NCBI RefSeq assembly: GCF_008087625.1
Contig: NZ_CP042997.1
Coordinates: 5,022,001 to 5,086,000, forward strand
DNA from: Aquisphaera giovannonii
Lineage (GTDB): Bacteria > Planctomycetota > Planctomycetia > Isosphaerales > Isosphaeraceae
DNA length: 64,000 bases
Direction: 5' to 3'
A model generated the notes under the pieces. It worked only from the letters and a program-made list of their open reading frames with translations. It was not told the DNA's origin and did no database searches. Position numbers and translations under genes: made by a program. How positions within the stretch are numbered: the first letter of the stretch is position 1; each line of letters begins with the position of its first letter. This document shows, one piece after another, positions 1 to 8,732 of this stretch.

Positions 1-738
1 TTCTCGAACCTCGTGAACAACGCGGCGAAGTACACCGAGCGCGGCGGCCGGATCGCGCTCTCCGCCTCGGCCGACGGCGACTCCGTGACGGTGTCGGTGC
101 GCGACAGCGGGATCGGCATCGACCCGGAGATGATGCCGCGCCTCTTCGAGATGTTCGCCCAGGCGAAGCCCGCCCTCGAGCGCAGCCAGGGCGGGCTCGG
201 GATCGGCCTCTCCCTCGTCCACGGCATCGTGCAGCTGCACGGCGGCTCGATCGAGGCCCGGAGCGACGGGCCCGGGCGGGGGAGCGAGTTCCTGGTCCGC
301 CTCCCGATCACCCCCGCGGCGCCACCCCCGGCCCGCGACGCCGACCACGGCGGGGGGCGGACCGCGCCCCGGTGCCGGATCCTCGTCGCCGACGACAACG
401 ACGACGCGGCGCGGACCATGGCGATGATGCTGGGGATCCTGGGCCACGAGGTGAGGACCGCGGCCGACGGCGAGGAGGCCGTCCGGTCGGCGGCCGAGTT
501 CCGGCCCGAGGTCATCTTCCTGGACATCGGGATGCCCCGCGTGAACGGCTACCAGGCCGCCGAGCGGATCCGCGCCCAGGAGTGGGGCAGGGGGATGGTC
601 GTCGTCGCCCTCACCGGGTGGGGCCAGGAGGAGGACCGGCGCCGGGCCAAGGCCGCGGGCTTCGACCATCACCTCGTCAAGCCGGTGTCCCCCGAGACGC
701 TCGTCCGCCTGCTCGCCGAGGTGAAGGGCAGCCGCTGA
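1..738 (+). CDS. Hybrid sensor histidine kinase, C-terminal part (HATPase + receiver)
   Basis: The gene enters the window already open, so its 5' part (sensor and dimerisation domains) is missing. The visible frame starts inside the HATPase_c domain: N-box NLVNNAAKYT, G1 box DSGIGI and G2 box GGLGIGL are all present. A receiver domain follows, with the acidic pair in VADDND, the phospho-acceptor aspartate in FLDIGMP, and the conserved lysine in HLVKPVS near the end. It is therefore a hybrid kinase that passes phosphate from the catalytic core to a C-terminal receiver; input signal and partner cannot be told from this fragment. No output domain follows the receiver. Confidence 0.93.
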   Translation, partial: FSNLVNNAAKYTERGGRIALSASADGDSVTVSVRDSGIGIDPEMMPRLFEMFAQAKPALERSQGGLGIGLSLVHGIVQLHGGSIEARSDGPGRGSEFLVRLPITPAAPPPARDADHGGGRTAPRCRILVADDNDDAARTMAMMLGILGHEVRTAADGEEAVRSAAEFRPEVIFLDIGMPRVNGYQAAERIRAQEWGRGMVVVALTGWGQEEDRRRAKAAGFDHHLVKPVSPETLVRLLAEVKGSR

Positions 739-1682
739 CGCCTTCGATCTCCGCCCCGGCGTCGGCTTCGGGGCCAGGGCTTCGCCGCCGGGACAGCTTC
801 GGGTTCAGGCCGGCCCCGGCCGCTTGCCCCAGGCCGCGAGGGATCCGGGCCAGATCGACCGAAGCGCGGCGGCCTGACCCCGCACGGGAACGCATGAATT
901 CATGTTGTTGAATGTACAACTAATCCAATGATCGGTTCAGCTCCCAACCCCTCCGACCCTGCCCGAAGGGTCATCGGGAGGGGGCCGGGCCCGAATTCCC
1001 CGACCCGGGGTCGCGATGAAGCGGCCGGCGAATGGGGCCGCCGTCCGGGCCGCGAGCTTGTGCTGGAAGCGCGGCGTCCTTGCCCTCTCCCGTCCTTGAA
1101 TCACCGGTCGCGTGCCCGGATGGGCGGCCCTGTTGCCAGCTAATGAAAGCAAGGGGCGTACCGGCCCGTGCGCAATCCTCTTCCCCTTTCGCACGCCCGC
1201 CGATCGGATCGTCGCACGTCCATCGAGTCGCCGCGGCTCGGCCGATGGGCCGGGGACGGCATGGGTTCGTCGGCCTTTCATGAAGATGAGGCGCCGCTCG
1301 CTGGCGGAAACCGGTGGCCCGCAAGGCGACAGGCCGATTGCCCGTCGAGAGGCTCGTGAGGGGGCGGGAGACCCTGAGGACACGGTCCCCGAGGGGTGCA
1401 GCCCGATCCGTTCGACCGCCGGCTCATCGCCCAGGCGCTCGTCGAGGGCGTCCCAATGGCCGGCGCGGGCCCGATTCTCGATCGCGACGGCGTCTCTCGG
1501 ATCTGGTGAACCCGACCGACCGGGCCACGGGCCGTTGCCTGCTGCCCTCGTCCCTGGAGGCCTGAGGGCCGCCTGCGTCGTTCCGCCACCTGCGGGTCGT
1601 CCCCTGAAACACCCAGGCCGCGGAGAGGCATGGCGATGGCCGCTTCTCGGCCGTGCCCTGACCGGTGCGATGGCGATGGTCC
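739..1682. other. Gene-poor stretch of about 940 bp
   Basis: No intact gene is supported here. Open frames exist on both strands because of the high GC content, but they lack ribosome-binding sites, recognisable domains and normal composition. The only recognisable content is the tail of a decayed VapC toxin near 1.4 kb, listed separately. A short AT-rich patch lies near 893-930. Confidence 0.6.
1399..1509 (+). pseudogene. VapC (PIN-domain) toxin, C-terminal remnant
   Basis: One frame reads DPFDRRLIAQALVEGVP, then ILDRDGVSRIW and a stop at 1507-1509. This is the signature C-terminus of Phd-linked VapC ribonucleases (DPFDR helix, then an end close to YGVxxIW). No PIN N-terminus (LLDTHxxLW) or antitoxin can be found upstream in any frame, so only the last roughly 36 codons remain. 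Identification rests on this short motif. It is one of several decayed toxin-antitoxin loci in the first 13 kb. Confidence 0.6.
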
Positions 1683-2234
1683 TCACCGAGCCCGCTTCGG
1701 TTCCTCCTCGACGGCCCGGGCCCGTCGTCGCCTGGCCAGGACGGAGAGGCCCGCGAGGGCCGGCGCGACGAGCAGCCCCAGCGAGGGCGGCTCGGGCACC
1801 GCCGCGGCCGCGGTCGGGCCGGCGATGGAGCCGGTCACGCTCGCGAAGCCGAGCCCGAACGCGAGGTAAGTCTGGTCCCCCGGGCCCAGCGGGCTGAGGA
1901 AGCTCAGGACGGCCGACCGGCCCGGCTGGAGGTCGGTGTCCGGGCCCGGGCTGAGCCACGAGACGCCCGTGTCGCCGGGGACGTAGTCGACCTCCCAGCC
2001 GGTCGGGCCGGAGATCGAGGTGAGGTCGGCGGCGGCGTCCACGTTGAGGATGAGCAGCACCGCGGGCTGGTCGCTGGTCGGATCCACGCTCAGGGTGTAC
2101 TGGTAGAGCGTCAGGCCGCCGGCCTCCGGCGTGGTCGCGACGTCCAGGGTGGCGAGGAAGTCCGCCCGGGCCGGGGTCGCGACGGCGAGAAGGGCGAGGA
2201 TGCCGCAGGCGATGCGAGTCGAAGCGCGATTCAT
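1683..2234 (-). CDS. PEP-CTERM sorting-domain protein
   Basis: Predicted secreted protein of 183 residues. It has an N-terminal signal peptide (RIACGILALLAVATPARA), a beta-rich body, and a C-terminal sorting signal: VPEPPSLGLL, a hydrophobic span, then an RRRR cluster. Such proteins are exported and processed at the PEP motif by an exosortase/archaeosortase-type enzyme; none is encoded in this window. GGGAGAA lies about 5 nt before the ATG. The gene starts 33 bp after the end of the LEPR-XLL gene on the same strand, so the two are probably co-transcribed. The body has no recognised catalytic domain. Confidence 0.85.
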   Translation of the reverse strand: MNRASTRIACGILALLAVATPARADFLATLDVATTPEAGGLTLYQYTLSVDPTSDQPAVLLILNVDAAADLTSISGPTGWEVDYVPGDTGVSWLSPGPDTDLQPGRSAVLSFLSPLGPGDQTYLAFGLGFASVTGSIAGPTAAAAVPEPPSLGLLVAPALAGLSVLARRRRARAVEEEPKRAR

Positions 2235-2267
2235 GGTGGTTCTCCCGGGCTGGAGTCCGGTTCGCCC

Positions 2268-4604
2268 TCAGGGCTTCTTCGTGTGGTAGGAGATCTTGAG
2301 GTAGTTGCCGATCGCATCCGGCAGGCCGACGACCTTCTCGGTGTCGCCCAGCCAGGTGATGTACAGGGCCGGGGTCAGCGACAGGTCGAGGTCCGTGGAG
2401 GAGGACCGGATCTTGAAGGCCGTACTCTTCGTGAGTTGCACCGCGCCGGCGACCTCGATCGAGCCGCTGACGCCGGCCTTCATGGAGAAATCGGGTAGGA
2501 TGCCGAGTTGATCCAGGGCCTCGGAGATCAGGTTCTTGAGGATCGCCTGCGGCGCCAGCCGATTGACGAGCTTGAGGATGCCCAGCCCGGCCGAGCTGGA
2601 GGTGAACGACAGGTCGGCCAGGTTGCCCGATAGGGTCCCCTTGAGGTCGAACGTGAGCTGGCTGTCGGTGAAGGAGCCGTCGGCGTTGAGCGTGATGTCC
2701 AGGCCCAGGTCCTCCGTCAGGTTCACGTCGATGGCCGAGAGCATCTGGAAGAACGACGTGTGGAAGAGCTGGCCCTTGAACAGGCCCACGTCCTGGGAAT
2801 GGGACTCGCTGTAGCTCACCGTGCCGCTCTGCAGCGCCAGGGTCTTCGGATCCAGCGCGATCGAGATGGTGAACGGGCTGCCCTGCTGGTCGGAGTCGAA
2901 CTGGTTCTTGTAGACCTCCTGGCCGAGGAACGTCAGATCGGCGCCGAAGGTCCCCTGGACGTGGGGGGTCTCGGTCGGGTCCAGGCCGGCCTGGACGTTG
3001 AGGGCGATGGTGGCGTCCAGGCCGCTATCCTGCCCCGCTCCGAACCAGAGGCCGGGCACCTGCGCCAGCGCGGGCAGGGCGAAGCTGCCGCTGGTGTGGA
3101 CGTCGAGCAGCGAGGCCTTGAAGGTGTAGGCCCCCGAGCTCGCGTCGAAGGTCGCCTTCCCGCCCAAGGTGGTATACCACTTGGGCAGCGGCTCGACGTC
3201 GAGCGTCGCCTGCTGGGTCGCCACCGCCTTGCCCCCGACGGACACGGTGACCTTCAGCGCCGTGCCGTTCGCGTAGCCCGAGGGGTCGAAATCGGCCGTG
3301 GTGTAGGAGCCCGTGCCGGTCTTCGTCAGGGCCAGCGGCAAGCCCCCCAGGGTCGCGGTGACGGTCGCGGGGCCGAGGGCGGTGATCCCGTCGGGCAGCG
3401 TGAAGCTCGCGTCCTCGCCCGGGACCTTCACCCCCTGGAAGAAGCGGCCGATGACGTCCGGGTCCGAACTGCCGTCGTACTTCGCCCGGATGACGAACTG
3501 CGTATTCAGGTCCAGGTCCAGGTCCAGATACTCGACGCTGTCCGGATCCGCGTCCACGGTCCCGTCGGGATCGATGTCCACCTCCAGCGCGGTCGCCCCC
3601 TGCGGAGGCGGGGCCGTGAGGTTGAGGCGGCCCACGTTGTGGTCGCCGACCGCGGCGAGCCCGGAGCCCGCCGAGATCGGGAAGCCGAGCTCGGGCAGTT
3701 CGGCGAGGTCGTTCCCCTCGTCGTCGATCCAGTAGAACTCGACCCGGGTGTTGACCGGGATGGGCGTCGTCGCCACCGAGTACGCGAAGTCGACCCCGCC
3801 CTTCGGGTCCCAGTCGAGCGACTCCGCCGTGATCAGGGGGCGAGTCACGTCCACGGTCATGCCGAGGGTCATGTCATAGCCCCCGGCCGCGTGCTGATAA
3901 TCGGGCTCGGACCCGGAGGCCTTCGCGTGGAAGCCGATCTGGAAGGTGTCGCCGATCTTCGCGGCGAGCGTCGCGTCCTTGCCGCCCTGCCCGACGACCG
4001 TCGGATGCGCGGGATCGGCGTGCTCGAGGACCGCGGAGGCCCCCCCGATCGCGTACGTGGCGTCGAATTCGAATGAGCTGTCGCCGTAGTCCTCGAAGTC
4101 CGACGAGAGGGTCAGGGTGACGGGCTGGCCGACGGCCTCGCCGGGGCCGGGGTCGATCTTGACGGTCAGCGGGCCGCCCAGACCTCCCGAGAGGGAGTAC
4201 GCGGTCGGTTCCCCGAGGAACGGGAGCCCGCTGGCCAGGTAGAGCGACTTGTTGTCGTAAGATCCTCCGTACGATTCGCGCGAGAATTCGACGTCCGTGT
4301 AAAACTGCGGGGTTCCCGACGACGTTTGCGGGATCCGGTTGAAGTGGAGCTGGTCCCCCCCGATGCCCGACTGCGAGTGGTCCCATGTGTCGATGTCGGA
4401 CCAGTGCGCGGAGTCATTCGTGGCGTAGTTGGTCCCGCCTCCGGTCGCGGAGATGTTGGAGAAGACATCGGCCCCGGTCACGACGTCGAGGTAGGCGAGC
4501 AGCCTCCTCGGCTCGAGCGGCTCTATGGTCGGCACCCGCGACCGCGCGGCGCGGCGGACGCCCGCCCTGTGACGTGCTGCTGAGATCGTCTTCAAAGGGG
4601 TCAC
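2268..4604 (-). CDS. Large LEPR-XLL surface protein
   Basis: Protein of about 778 residues. A basic N-terminus leads into LEPRRLL at residues 30-36, the LEPR-XLL motif found at the start of many large planctomycete extracellular proteins and thought to act in export or surface anchoring. The rest is a beta-rich, Gly/Asp/Ser/Thr-rich region with no catalytic motif and an acidic stretch around YLDLDLDLN that could bind calcium. No C-terminal membrane anchor is seen. The GTG at 4604 abuts a GGGAG sequence; a TTG at 4595 sits 7 nt downstream of that sequence and may be the true start. Function is unknown beyond a structural or adhesive surface role. Confidence 0.85.
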   Translation of the reverse strand: MTPLKTISAARHRAGVRRAARSRVPTIEPLEPRRLLAYLDVVTGADVFSNISATGGGTNYATNDSAHWSDIDTWDHSQSGIGGDQLHFNRIPQTSSGTPQFYTDVEFSRESYGGSYDNKSLYLASGLPFLGEPTAYSLSGGLGGPLTVKIDPGPGEAVGQPVTLTLSSDFEDYGDSSFEFDATYAIGGASAVLEHADPAHPTVVGQGGKDATLAAKIGDTFQIGFHAKASGSEPDYQHAAGGYDMTLGMTVDVTRPLITAESLDWDPKGGVDFAYSVATTPIPVNTRVEFYWIDDEGNDLAELPELGFPISAGSGLAAVGDHNVGRLNLTAPPPQGATALEVDIDPDGTVDADPDSVEYLDLDLDLNTQFVIRAKYDGSSDPDVIGRFFQGVKVPGEDASFTLPDGITALGPATVTATLGGLPLALTKTGTGSYTTADFDPSGYANGTALKVTVSVGGKAVATQQATLDVEPLPKWYTTLGGKATFDASSGAYTFKASLLDVHTSGSFALPALAQVPGLWFGAGQDSGLDATIALNVQAGLDPTETPHVQGTFGADLTFLGQEVYKNQFDSDQQGSPFTISIALDPKTLALQSGTVSYSESHSQDVGLFKGQLFHTSFFQMLSAIDVNLTEDLGLDITLNADGSFTDSQLTFDLKGTLSGNLADLSFTSSSAGLGILKLVNRLAPQAILKNLISEALDQLGILPDFSMKAGVSGSIEVAGAVQLTKSTAFKIRSSSTDLDLSLTPALYITWLGDTEKVVGLPDAIGNYLKISYHTKKP

Positions 4605-5814
4605 TCCCGGTTGCTCGTGCTTGCTGAATATCCGCCGCGCGGCCGGCGAGGTCCCCTCGCGGGCCGATCCAGGACGCCACGCGGCGCGTCACCGCTCCAT
4701 GGGCGCAAGCGAGGTCCGATGGGCCGGGAGGGTTCGGATTCGGAAATACTGCATCGCCCGCTTCCCCGGCCTCGGCGAGGCCGGGGAAGCGGGCCGATCG
4801 ATCGCCCCGAGGCCCGACCACTTCTGCGAGGAAAACGGCCGATCCAGGCGGCCCGGAAGGCCGAATGGCCGGGATCGGCTCGAAAGCGACGAGGGCGATA
4901 CCGGTTTCACCCCTGGCGTGCCGTGGTCACCGTTTCGGTGCCCGTTCTCCTGATCCGCGTCGGCGACAGGGGCCATCCCCGCCCACCCGCCTACCCCTCC
5001 TCCTTCAGACCTTCGCCTGGGGTGACGTCCTTTCGTCGAGATCGAGGTCGTCAAAAGGGACCTCTACGGAGGGTTTGACGGAAACTCGCAGGAGGTAACA
5101 GGGTTTCTTGAGATTCTTTGCTTGGGGCCATCCATGGGGCGAGCGGAACCCGTCGGCCCGGGGCTCGTCGGGCGCGCCGAGCGGCGGCGATGGGCGGCGC
5201 CCTGGACGCGGCGGCACCACGACGCACGGCTTGACCGAGGCTGGCCCCCTGGCCCGTCGCCCGGCCCGACGACCGGATCGAGCGGGTCGATGCCCCACTC
5301 GGTGCCGGGGAAGTCGGCGGCCTGCGGCCGAGCCTCGGGCGCGGCCGCCCGTTCGGCGACGAGGACTGGGCCGGCCGGGGCGTCCGACGACTCGGCCTCG
5401 GCCACACGATCCGCCCCGAAGGGCGGCCTCGTGAGGACCGATCGCCACGCCCCGGCCCGGGGAACGAGCCGGTCCCGAGGCATCTCCCCGGACCTCGGGA
5501 ACGGCCGTGAGCGAGGCTCCACGACTTCCGCAGGCCGCGATCGGGAGGGGACCGCCCGGTCCCGCGGGCCGCGGGCGGGACGTGCCCGGCCCGGATCGCC
5601 TTCCGGTGGAATGTGGCCGGCCCGGATCGCCGCGTTCGCCGCCCACCAGATCAGCGGCAGCGGCCCGTCGCCCTCATACGGGCTCTCGCCGAAGAACAGC
5701 CACCTACAGGACCTGCTCCGGCAGCGTACCACCCCCAAGGAAGGGAACGCGAAAGCCCCGTCCCCGACTGCGTTCGTCCGCTTGTCGGAAACTGGCTTGC
5801 GCTCATTCGCCGGT
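4605..5814. other. Gene-free stretch of about 1.2 kb
   Basis: This lies upstream of the LEPR-XLL gene and beyond the end of the flavin monooxygenase. Long open frames on both strands are Arg/Pro/Gly-rich with no known domain and no convincing start. It holds one very strong GC-rich hairpin at 4756-4794. The promoter of the LEPR-XLL gene must lie in its left part, but no clear -35/-10 pair is visible. Confidence 0.55.
4756..4794. repeat. Perfect GC-rich palindrome (hairpin)
   Basis: The arms GCCCGCTTCCCCGGCCTCG and its exact reverse complement are separated by a single base, giving a stem of about 17-19 bp. It stands alone in non-coding DNA about 150 bp before the LEPR-XLL start. No T-tract follows on either strand, so a standard terminator is unlikely; a REP/IDP-type interspersed palindrome fits better. 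Confidence 0.7.
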
Positions 5815-7047
5815 TCAGCCATAGGCGGGCAGTTCCAGCGCGTTGTGCGCGGCTTCCGCGTCGGCATCCCGGTATCTCGTCGCCCCCGAGCGATCGGCCC
5901 GGATCGAGGCGAGCATCCGGTCGCGCGCGTCCAGGTCCTGCCGCGTCCGCGGGAACACGATGTTGGCCGTGTCCTTCGTCGCCAACGCCTGATTGGCCTC
6001 CATGTAGGGGCGGACGAGGCGTTCGTAGGCGGCGAAGGCCTCCGAGGGGTCGTCGTGCGTGGCCAGCTCGCCCGCCAGGACATAGGCCCCGACCATCGCC
6101 ATGCTGGAGCCCTGGCCCGCCCGGAAGGAGGGCGCGCAGGCGGCGTCGCCGACCAGGGCCACCCGCCCCCTGGACCAGCGGGGCATCCGGATCTGGCTCA
6201 CCGCGTCGAAATAGAGGTCCTCCGCATCCCGCATCGCCTCCACCATGCGGGGGACCTGCCATCCGCAGTCGGCGAACAGGGCCGCGGTCCGCTCGACCTG
6301 CTCCGCCCTGTCGGCGTGCGCGCCGAACGGCGGGGCCTCGGCGGCGAAGATCAGGAAGGCGAAGAGGCGCGGGTCATCCCGGACGGCGAGGACGCCCGCG
6401 ATGCGCCCCGGCTCCGCGTACAGGACGGCCTCGCGCGAGAGCCCGAGGTCGTTCGGCATGGAGAAGAGGTTGAACGCGAATCCCAGATAATGGCTGTACG
6501 CGTCCTCCGGCCCGAACGCCAGGCGACGCGTGTTGGAGTGCAGCCCGTCCGCGCCGATCACGACGTCGTAGCGCTCCCGCACGCCGCTCCTGAAGCGCAC
6601 GTCCACCCCCCGCCCGTCGTCCCGGATCGCGTCGATGGAATCCCCGAAGCGGTAGCCCACGCCGCCCCGGCGCGTCAGGCCGTAGAGCATGTCCGTGAGC
6701 TCCCCCCGCGGGAGCTCGACATCCCGGCCCAGGTCGTTGGAGGTCAGCTCGTAGATCGGCACCGTCCCGATCGTCTCCCCCTCGCGTCCGACGAACCTCA
6801 GGCCGCGCGACCCGATGTGCGCCGCGTCGATCCGGGCCCGCAGGCCCATCCGCTCCGCCACCCGGAGCGCGGTGCCGCGGATGTCGATCGGATAGCCGCC
6901 GCCCCGGACGGCCGGGGCACGCTCCACCACCGTGACGGCGAACCCGCGGCGGTCGAGCCAGTAGGCGAGCGTCGGCCCGGCGATGCTCGCCCCGGAGATC
7001 AGGACCCGGCGGCGGGCGCCCCGCGAGAGGGAATCGGACATCGACAT
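5815..7047 (-). CDS. FAD-dependent monooxygenase (PHBH fold, TetX-like)
   Basis: Cytoplasmic flavoprotein of 410 residues expected to hydroxylate an aromatic or polycyclic substrate using NAD(P)H and O2. The N-terminal Rossmann motif is VLISGASIAGPTLAYWL (a variant of GxGxxG). Further in are the DG motif (VVIGADGLHSNTR) and the GD motif (RVALVGDAAC), which together define group A flavin monooxygenases. MSMSD at 7047 was chosen; a GGGGG tract lies just upstream, and a second in-frame ATG is at 7041. The gene is divergent from a TetR regulator with paired operators between them, so it is probably the repressed target and may detoxify the inducer. The substrate is not predictable. Confidence 0.88.
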   Translation of the reverse strand: MSMSDSLSRGARRRVLISGASIAGPTLAYWLDRRGFAVTVVERAPAVRGGGYPIDIRGTALRVAERMGLRARIDAAHIGSRGLRFVGREGETIGTVPIYELTSNDLGRDVELPRGELTDMLYGLTRRGGVGYRFGDSIDAIRDDGRGVDVRFRSGVRERYDVVIGADGLHSNTRRLAFGPEDAYSHYLGFAFNLFSMPNDLGLSREAVLYAEPGRIAGVLAVRDDPRLFAFLIFAAEAPPFGAHADRAEQVERTAALFADCGWQVPRMVEAMRDAEDLYFDAVSQIRMPRWSRGRVALVGDAACAPSFRAGQGSSMAMVGAYVLAGELATHDDPSEAFAAYERLVRPYMEANQALATKDTANIVFPRTRQDLDARDRMLASIRADRSGATRYRDADAEAAHNALELPAYG

Positions 7048-7094
7048 GAACCCCCGTGGAAACCGGGCGCGAGGGGCGATCGGACATCGACATG
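7033..7094. repeat. Short direct duplication over the monooxygenase start
   Basis: The 16-mer ATCGGACATCGACATG occurs at about 7033-7048 and again at about 7079-7094, 46 bp apart. The second copy places another ATG-Ser-Met-Ser-Asp start upstream, but in a shifted frame that soon loses similarity to the family. The functional start is therefore the inner copy. Confidence 0.7.
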
Positions 7095-7109
7095 GGCCCT
7101 CGCGGCCAC

Positions 7110-7168
7110 TAAGATGCGGCAACGTATCTTATCCGCCGCCCGGCCGTCAAGATACAATAGCGCATCTT
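7110..7168. promoter_or_regulatory. Paired TetR-type operators in the divergent promoter
   Basis: Two similar inverted repeats lie between the monooxygenase and tetR-like genes. Site 1 (7110-7131) has half-sites TAAGATGCG and CGTATCTTA. Site 2 (7149-7168) has AAGATAC and GCATCTT. Their centres are 38 bp apart, and site 2 ends 14 bp before the regulator's ATG. This matches autoregulation plus repression of the divergent gene by a TetR dimer. The assignment is by pattern and position only. Confidence 0.7.
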
Positions 7169-7182
7169 ATAAAGAGAGACCC

Positions 7183-7776
7183 ATGCCGGAACGGCGACGC
7201 GGAGCCGACCTCGAAGGGGCCATCCTGGATGTCGCCTGGGACGAGTTGAACGAGCGAGGCTATGCCGCGCTGACGATGGATGCCGTGGCGACGCGCGCGG
7301 GCACGAGCCGGTCGGTTCTGGCCCGCCGCTGGGATGGCCGCGCCGCGCTGGCCATCGCGGCGCTCCGGCGTCGCATGGCCGATTACCCCGTGGACGTGCC
7401 CGATCGGGGCGACGTGCGATCCGAGCTGGTCGAGATGCTCGACCTGGCCGCCAGACGCGCGACGGCGATGGCGCAGGCCTTCGCCCTCTTCTCGACCGAG
7501 TACTACCGCGACGAGGGCGGGACGCCGGACGACCTGCGAGCCACGCTCCTGGCCGGCGAGGCCGACACCCTCACGCGGATCCTCGAACGCGGCGTGGCGC
7601 GTGGCGAGATCGACCCGCACAAGCTGACGCCGCCGATCGCCAGCCTGCTGCCCAATCTCTTCCGGCATCACGCCCTGACGACCTGGTCGGCGCCCGACGC
7701 GGACCTCCGGGCCGCGTGGATCGACACGATCTTCCTGCCGCTCGTCGGCGTTCGTGCCGGAGGCCGCAAGTCATAG
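7183..7776 (+). CDS. TetR/AcrR family transcriptional regulator
   Basis: Repressor-type regulator of 197 residues. The N-terminal helix-turn-helix is seen around residues 15-55 (ALTMDAVATRAGTSRSVLARRW). The C-terminal region is a helical ligand-binding and dimerisation domain of the usual length. The ATG at 7183 follows AGAGAG. The frame is open far upstream, but the protein family and the operators at 7110-7168 argue for this start. It is divergent from the flavin monooxygenase and very probably represses both itself and that gene until an effector binds. Confidence 0.9.
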   Translation: MPERRRGADLEGAILDVAWDELNERGYAALTMDAVATRAGTSRSVLARRWDGRAALAIAALRRRMADYPVDVPDRGDVRSELVEMLDLAARRATAMAQAFALFSTEYYRDEGGTPDDLRATLLAGEADTLTRILERGVARGEIDPHKLTPPIASLLPNLFRHHALTTWSAPDADLRAAWIDTIFLPLVGVRAGGRKS

Positions 7777-7890
7777 GCAACCGCGGCTGCCCGGAACCTA
7801 GCCGGCCTCGCTGGCCCCCTGCGCTTGACACGCACGACGGGCCGGCACACCATCAAGTCGTGACGAGAGCGGACCGGCGAGGCAACAGCC

Positions 7891-8119
7891 ATGACGACGA
7901 TCACGGTCGACGAAGCCCAGGCGAAGCTCCCGCAGCTCATCGGCCAGCTCGCCCCGGGCGAGGAGGTCATCATCTCGGATGGCCGGAGGCCGGCGCCAGG
8001 CTGGTGGGGCAGGGGGGGCGGCGCGAAAGCCCCGGCGACCCGGCAGCGCCAGGGGGACGCTGATCATCGTGAAGGAGGATGACGAACACCTGGAGGACTT
8101 CGGGGATCACATGCCGTGA
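7891..8119 (+). pseudogene. Phd/YefM-type antitoxin, frameshifted
   Basis: The N-terminus MTTITVDEAQAKLPQLIGQL followed by APGEEVII is a typical Phd/YefM DNA-binding fold. After codon 30 or so the frame is lost: the expected DGRPVARLVG segment appears only in another frame (GWPEAGARLVG). The normal C-terminal toxin-wrapping tail returns in a third frame (GTLIIVKEDDEHLEDFGDHMP, read in two pieces) and ends at 8117-8119. At least two indels separate these pieces, so the gene is broken. The stop overlaps the vapC start (GTGA), as in intact loci. Confidence 0.75.
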
Positions 8120-8280
8120 GGCTGCTCCTCGATACCCACACCTTCCTCTGGTTCCTGCTGGGCGACCTCCGGTTGAGCGCCGCGGCCCGGGTCGTGATCG
8201 AGGACCCGTCGAACGACATCGAGATCAGCCCGGCGAGAACGGACCGAGCCGGAGCCCGATGCGTGCGGCCCATCCGCTGA
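8116..8280 (+). pseudogene. VapC (PIN-domain) toxin, truncated
   Basis: It begins with GTG overlapping the antitoxin stop and reads MRLLLDTHTFLWFLLGD followed by LRLSAAARVVIEDPSND, the classic VapC N-terminus with the first catalytic aspartate. Similarity ends after about 40 codons and a stop follows at 8278-8280. The remaining two thirds, including the DPFDR region, are missing. It forms a dead Phd-VapC pair with the preceding gene. Confidence 0.78.
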
Positions 8281-8475
8281 AGAGCTCGGGGCTGCCTGCA
8301 TGTTTCAGCGACCCGCAGGTCGTCCCCTGGATCGCCAGCACCGCGGGGAGATAGGGCGATGGTCCCCGGAGCGATGGCTCCTTTACGGCCCCCAACTTCT
8401 CTCCCGACCCGGCTTTCTCCCTTTGAGCCTGAACCAGCACACGGCGATACGCTCGGCAACCTCCGCCGAGGGAGG
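8281..8475. other. Non-coding spacer between dead vapC and the MITE
   Basis: No gene is recognised. The segment GACCCGCAGGTCGTCCCC near 8311 resembles one near 1590 on the other strand, which hints at another dispersed repeat, but the match is short. Confidence 0.4.
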
Positions 8476-8732
8476 TATTACCCCGGCGAGGAAGAAGATC
8501 ACGTTGTGCGGGTCCTGAGGCTCTCATACCCCTCGGTGAGGGGCGGGCCGGATTCGATTCCCCCCTTACGAAGGGGGGATACAGGGGGGTGTATTCGACC
8601 GCCGCGGCCTGAGGAATCCACCCCCTCCCACTCCCCCTTCGTGAGGGGGAGAGCCGGATTGGCTCCCCCTGCCTGGGGATGAACAGCACTTCCGGTAGCT
8701 GGAGCCCGACCTCCTTTCTCGCCGGGGTAATA
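8476..8732. mobile_element. MITE-like element, copy 1
   Basis: Element of 257 bp with terminal inverted repeats TATTACCCCGGCGAGGAA (left) and its near-perfect complement (right, 16 of 18 matching). The outer bases read TA at both ends, as expected of TA target duplication by an IS630/mariner-type transposase. It encodes no protein. A nearly identical copy of 256 bp lies at 30820-31075. Internally it contains the hairpin CCCCCCTTACGAAGGGGGG, also seen at the right end of the window. Confidence 0.8.

Noticed and set aside
937-1959. A 340-codon minus-strand gene
   Set aside because: Composition is Arg/Pro/Gly-rich without a domain, it overlaps the PEP-CTERM gene in another frame, and a VapC remnant is readable on the other strand.
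5122-7182. N-terminal extension giving an 884-residue TetR fusion
   Set aside because: The added residues are antisense to the flavin monooxygenase; the TetR family start at 7183 lies just after the operators.
8476-8732. Rho-independent terminator (because of the internal CCCCCCTTACGAAGGGGGG hairpin)
   Set aside because: The hairpin is internal to an element with terminal inverted repeats and a second near-identical copy elsewhere.
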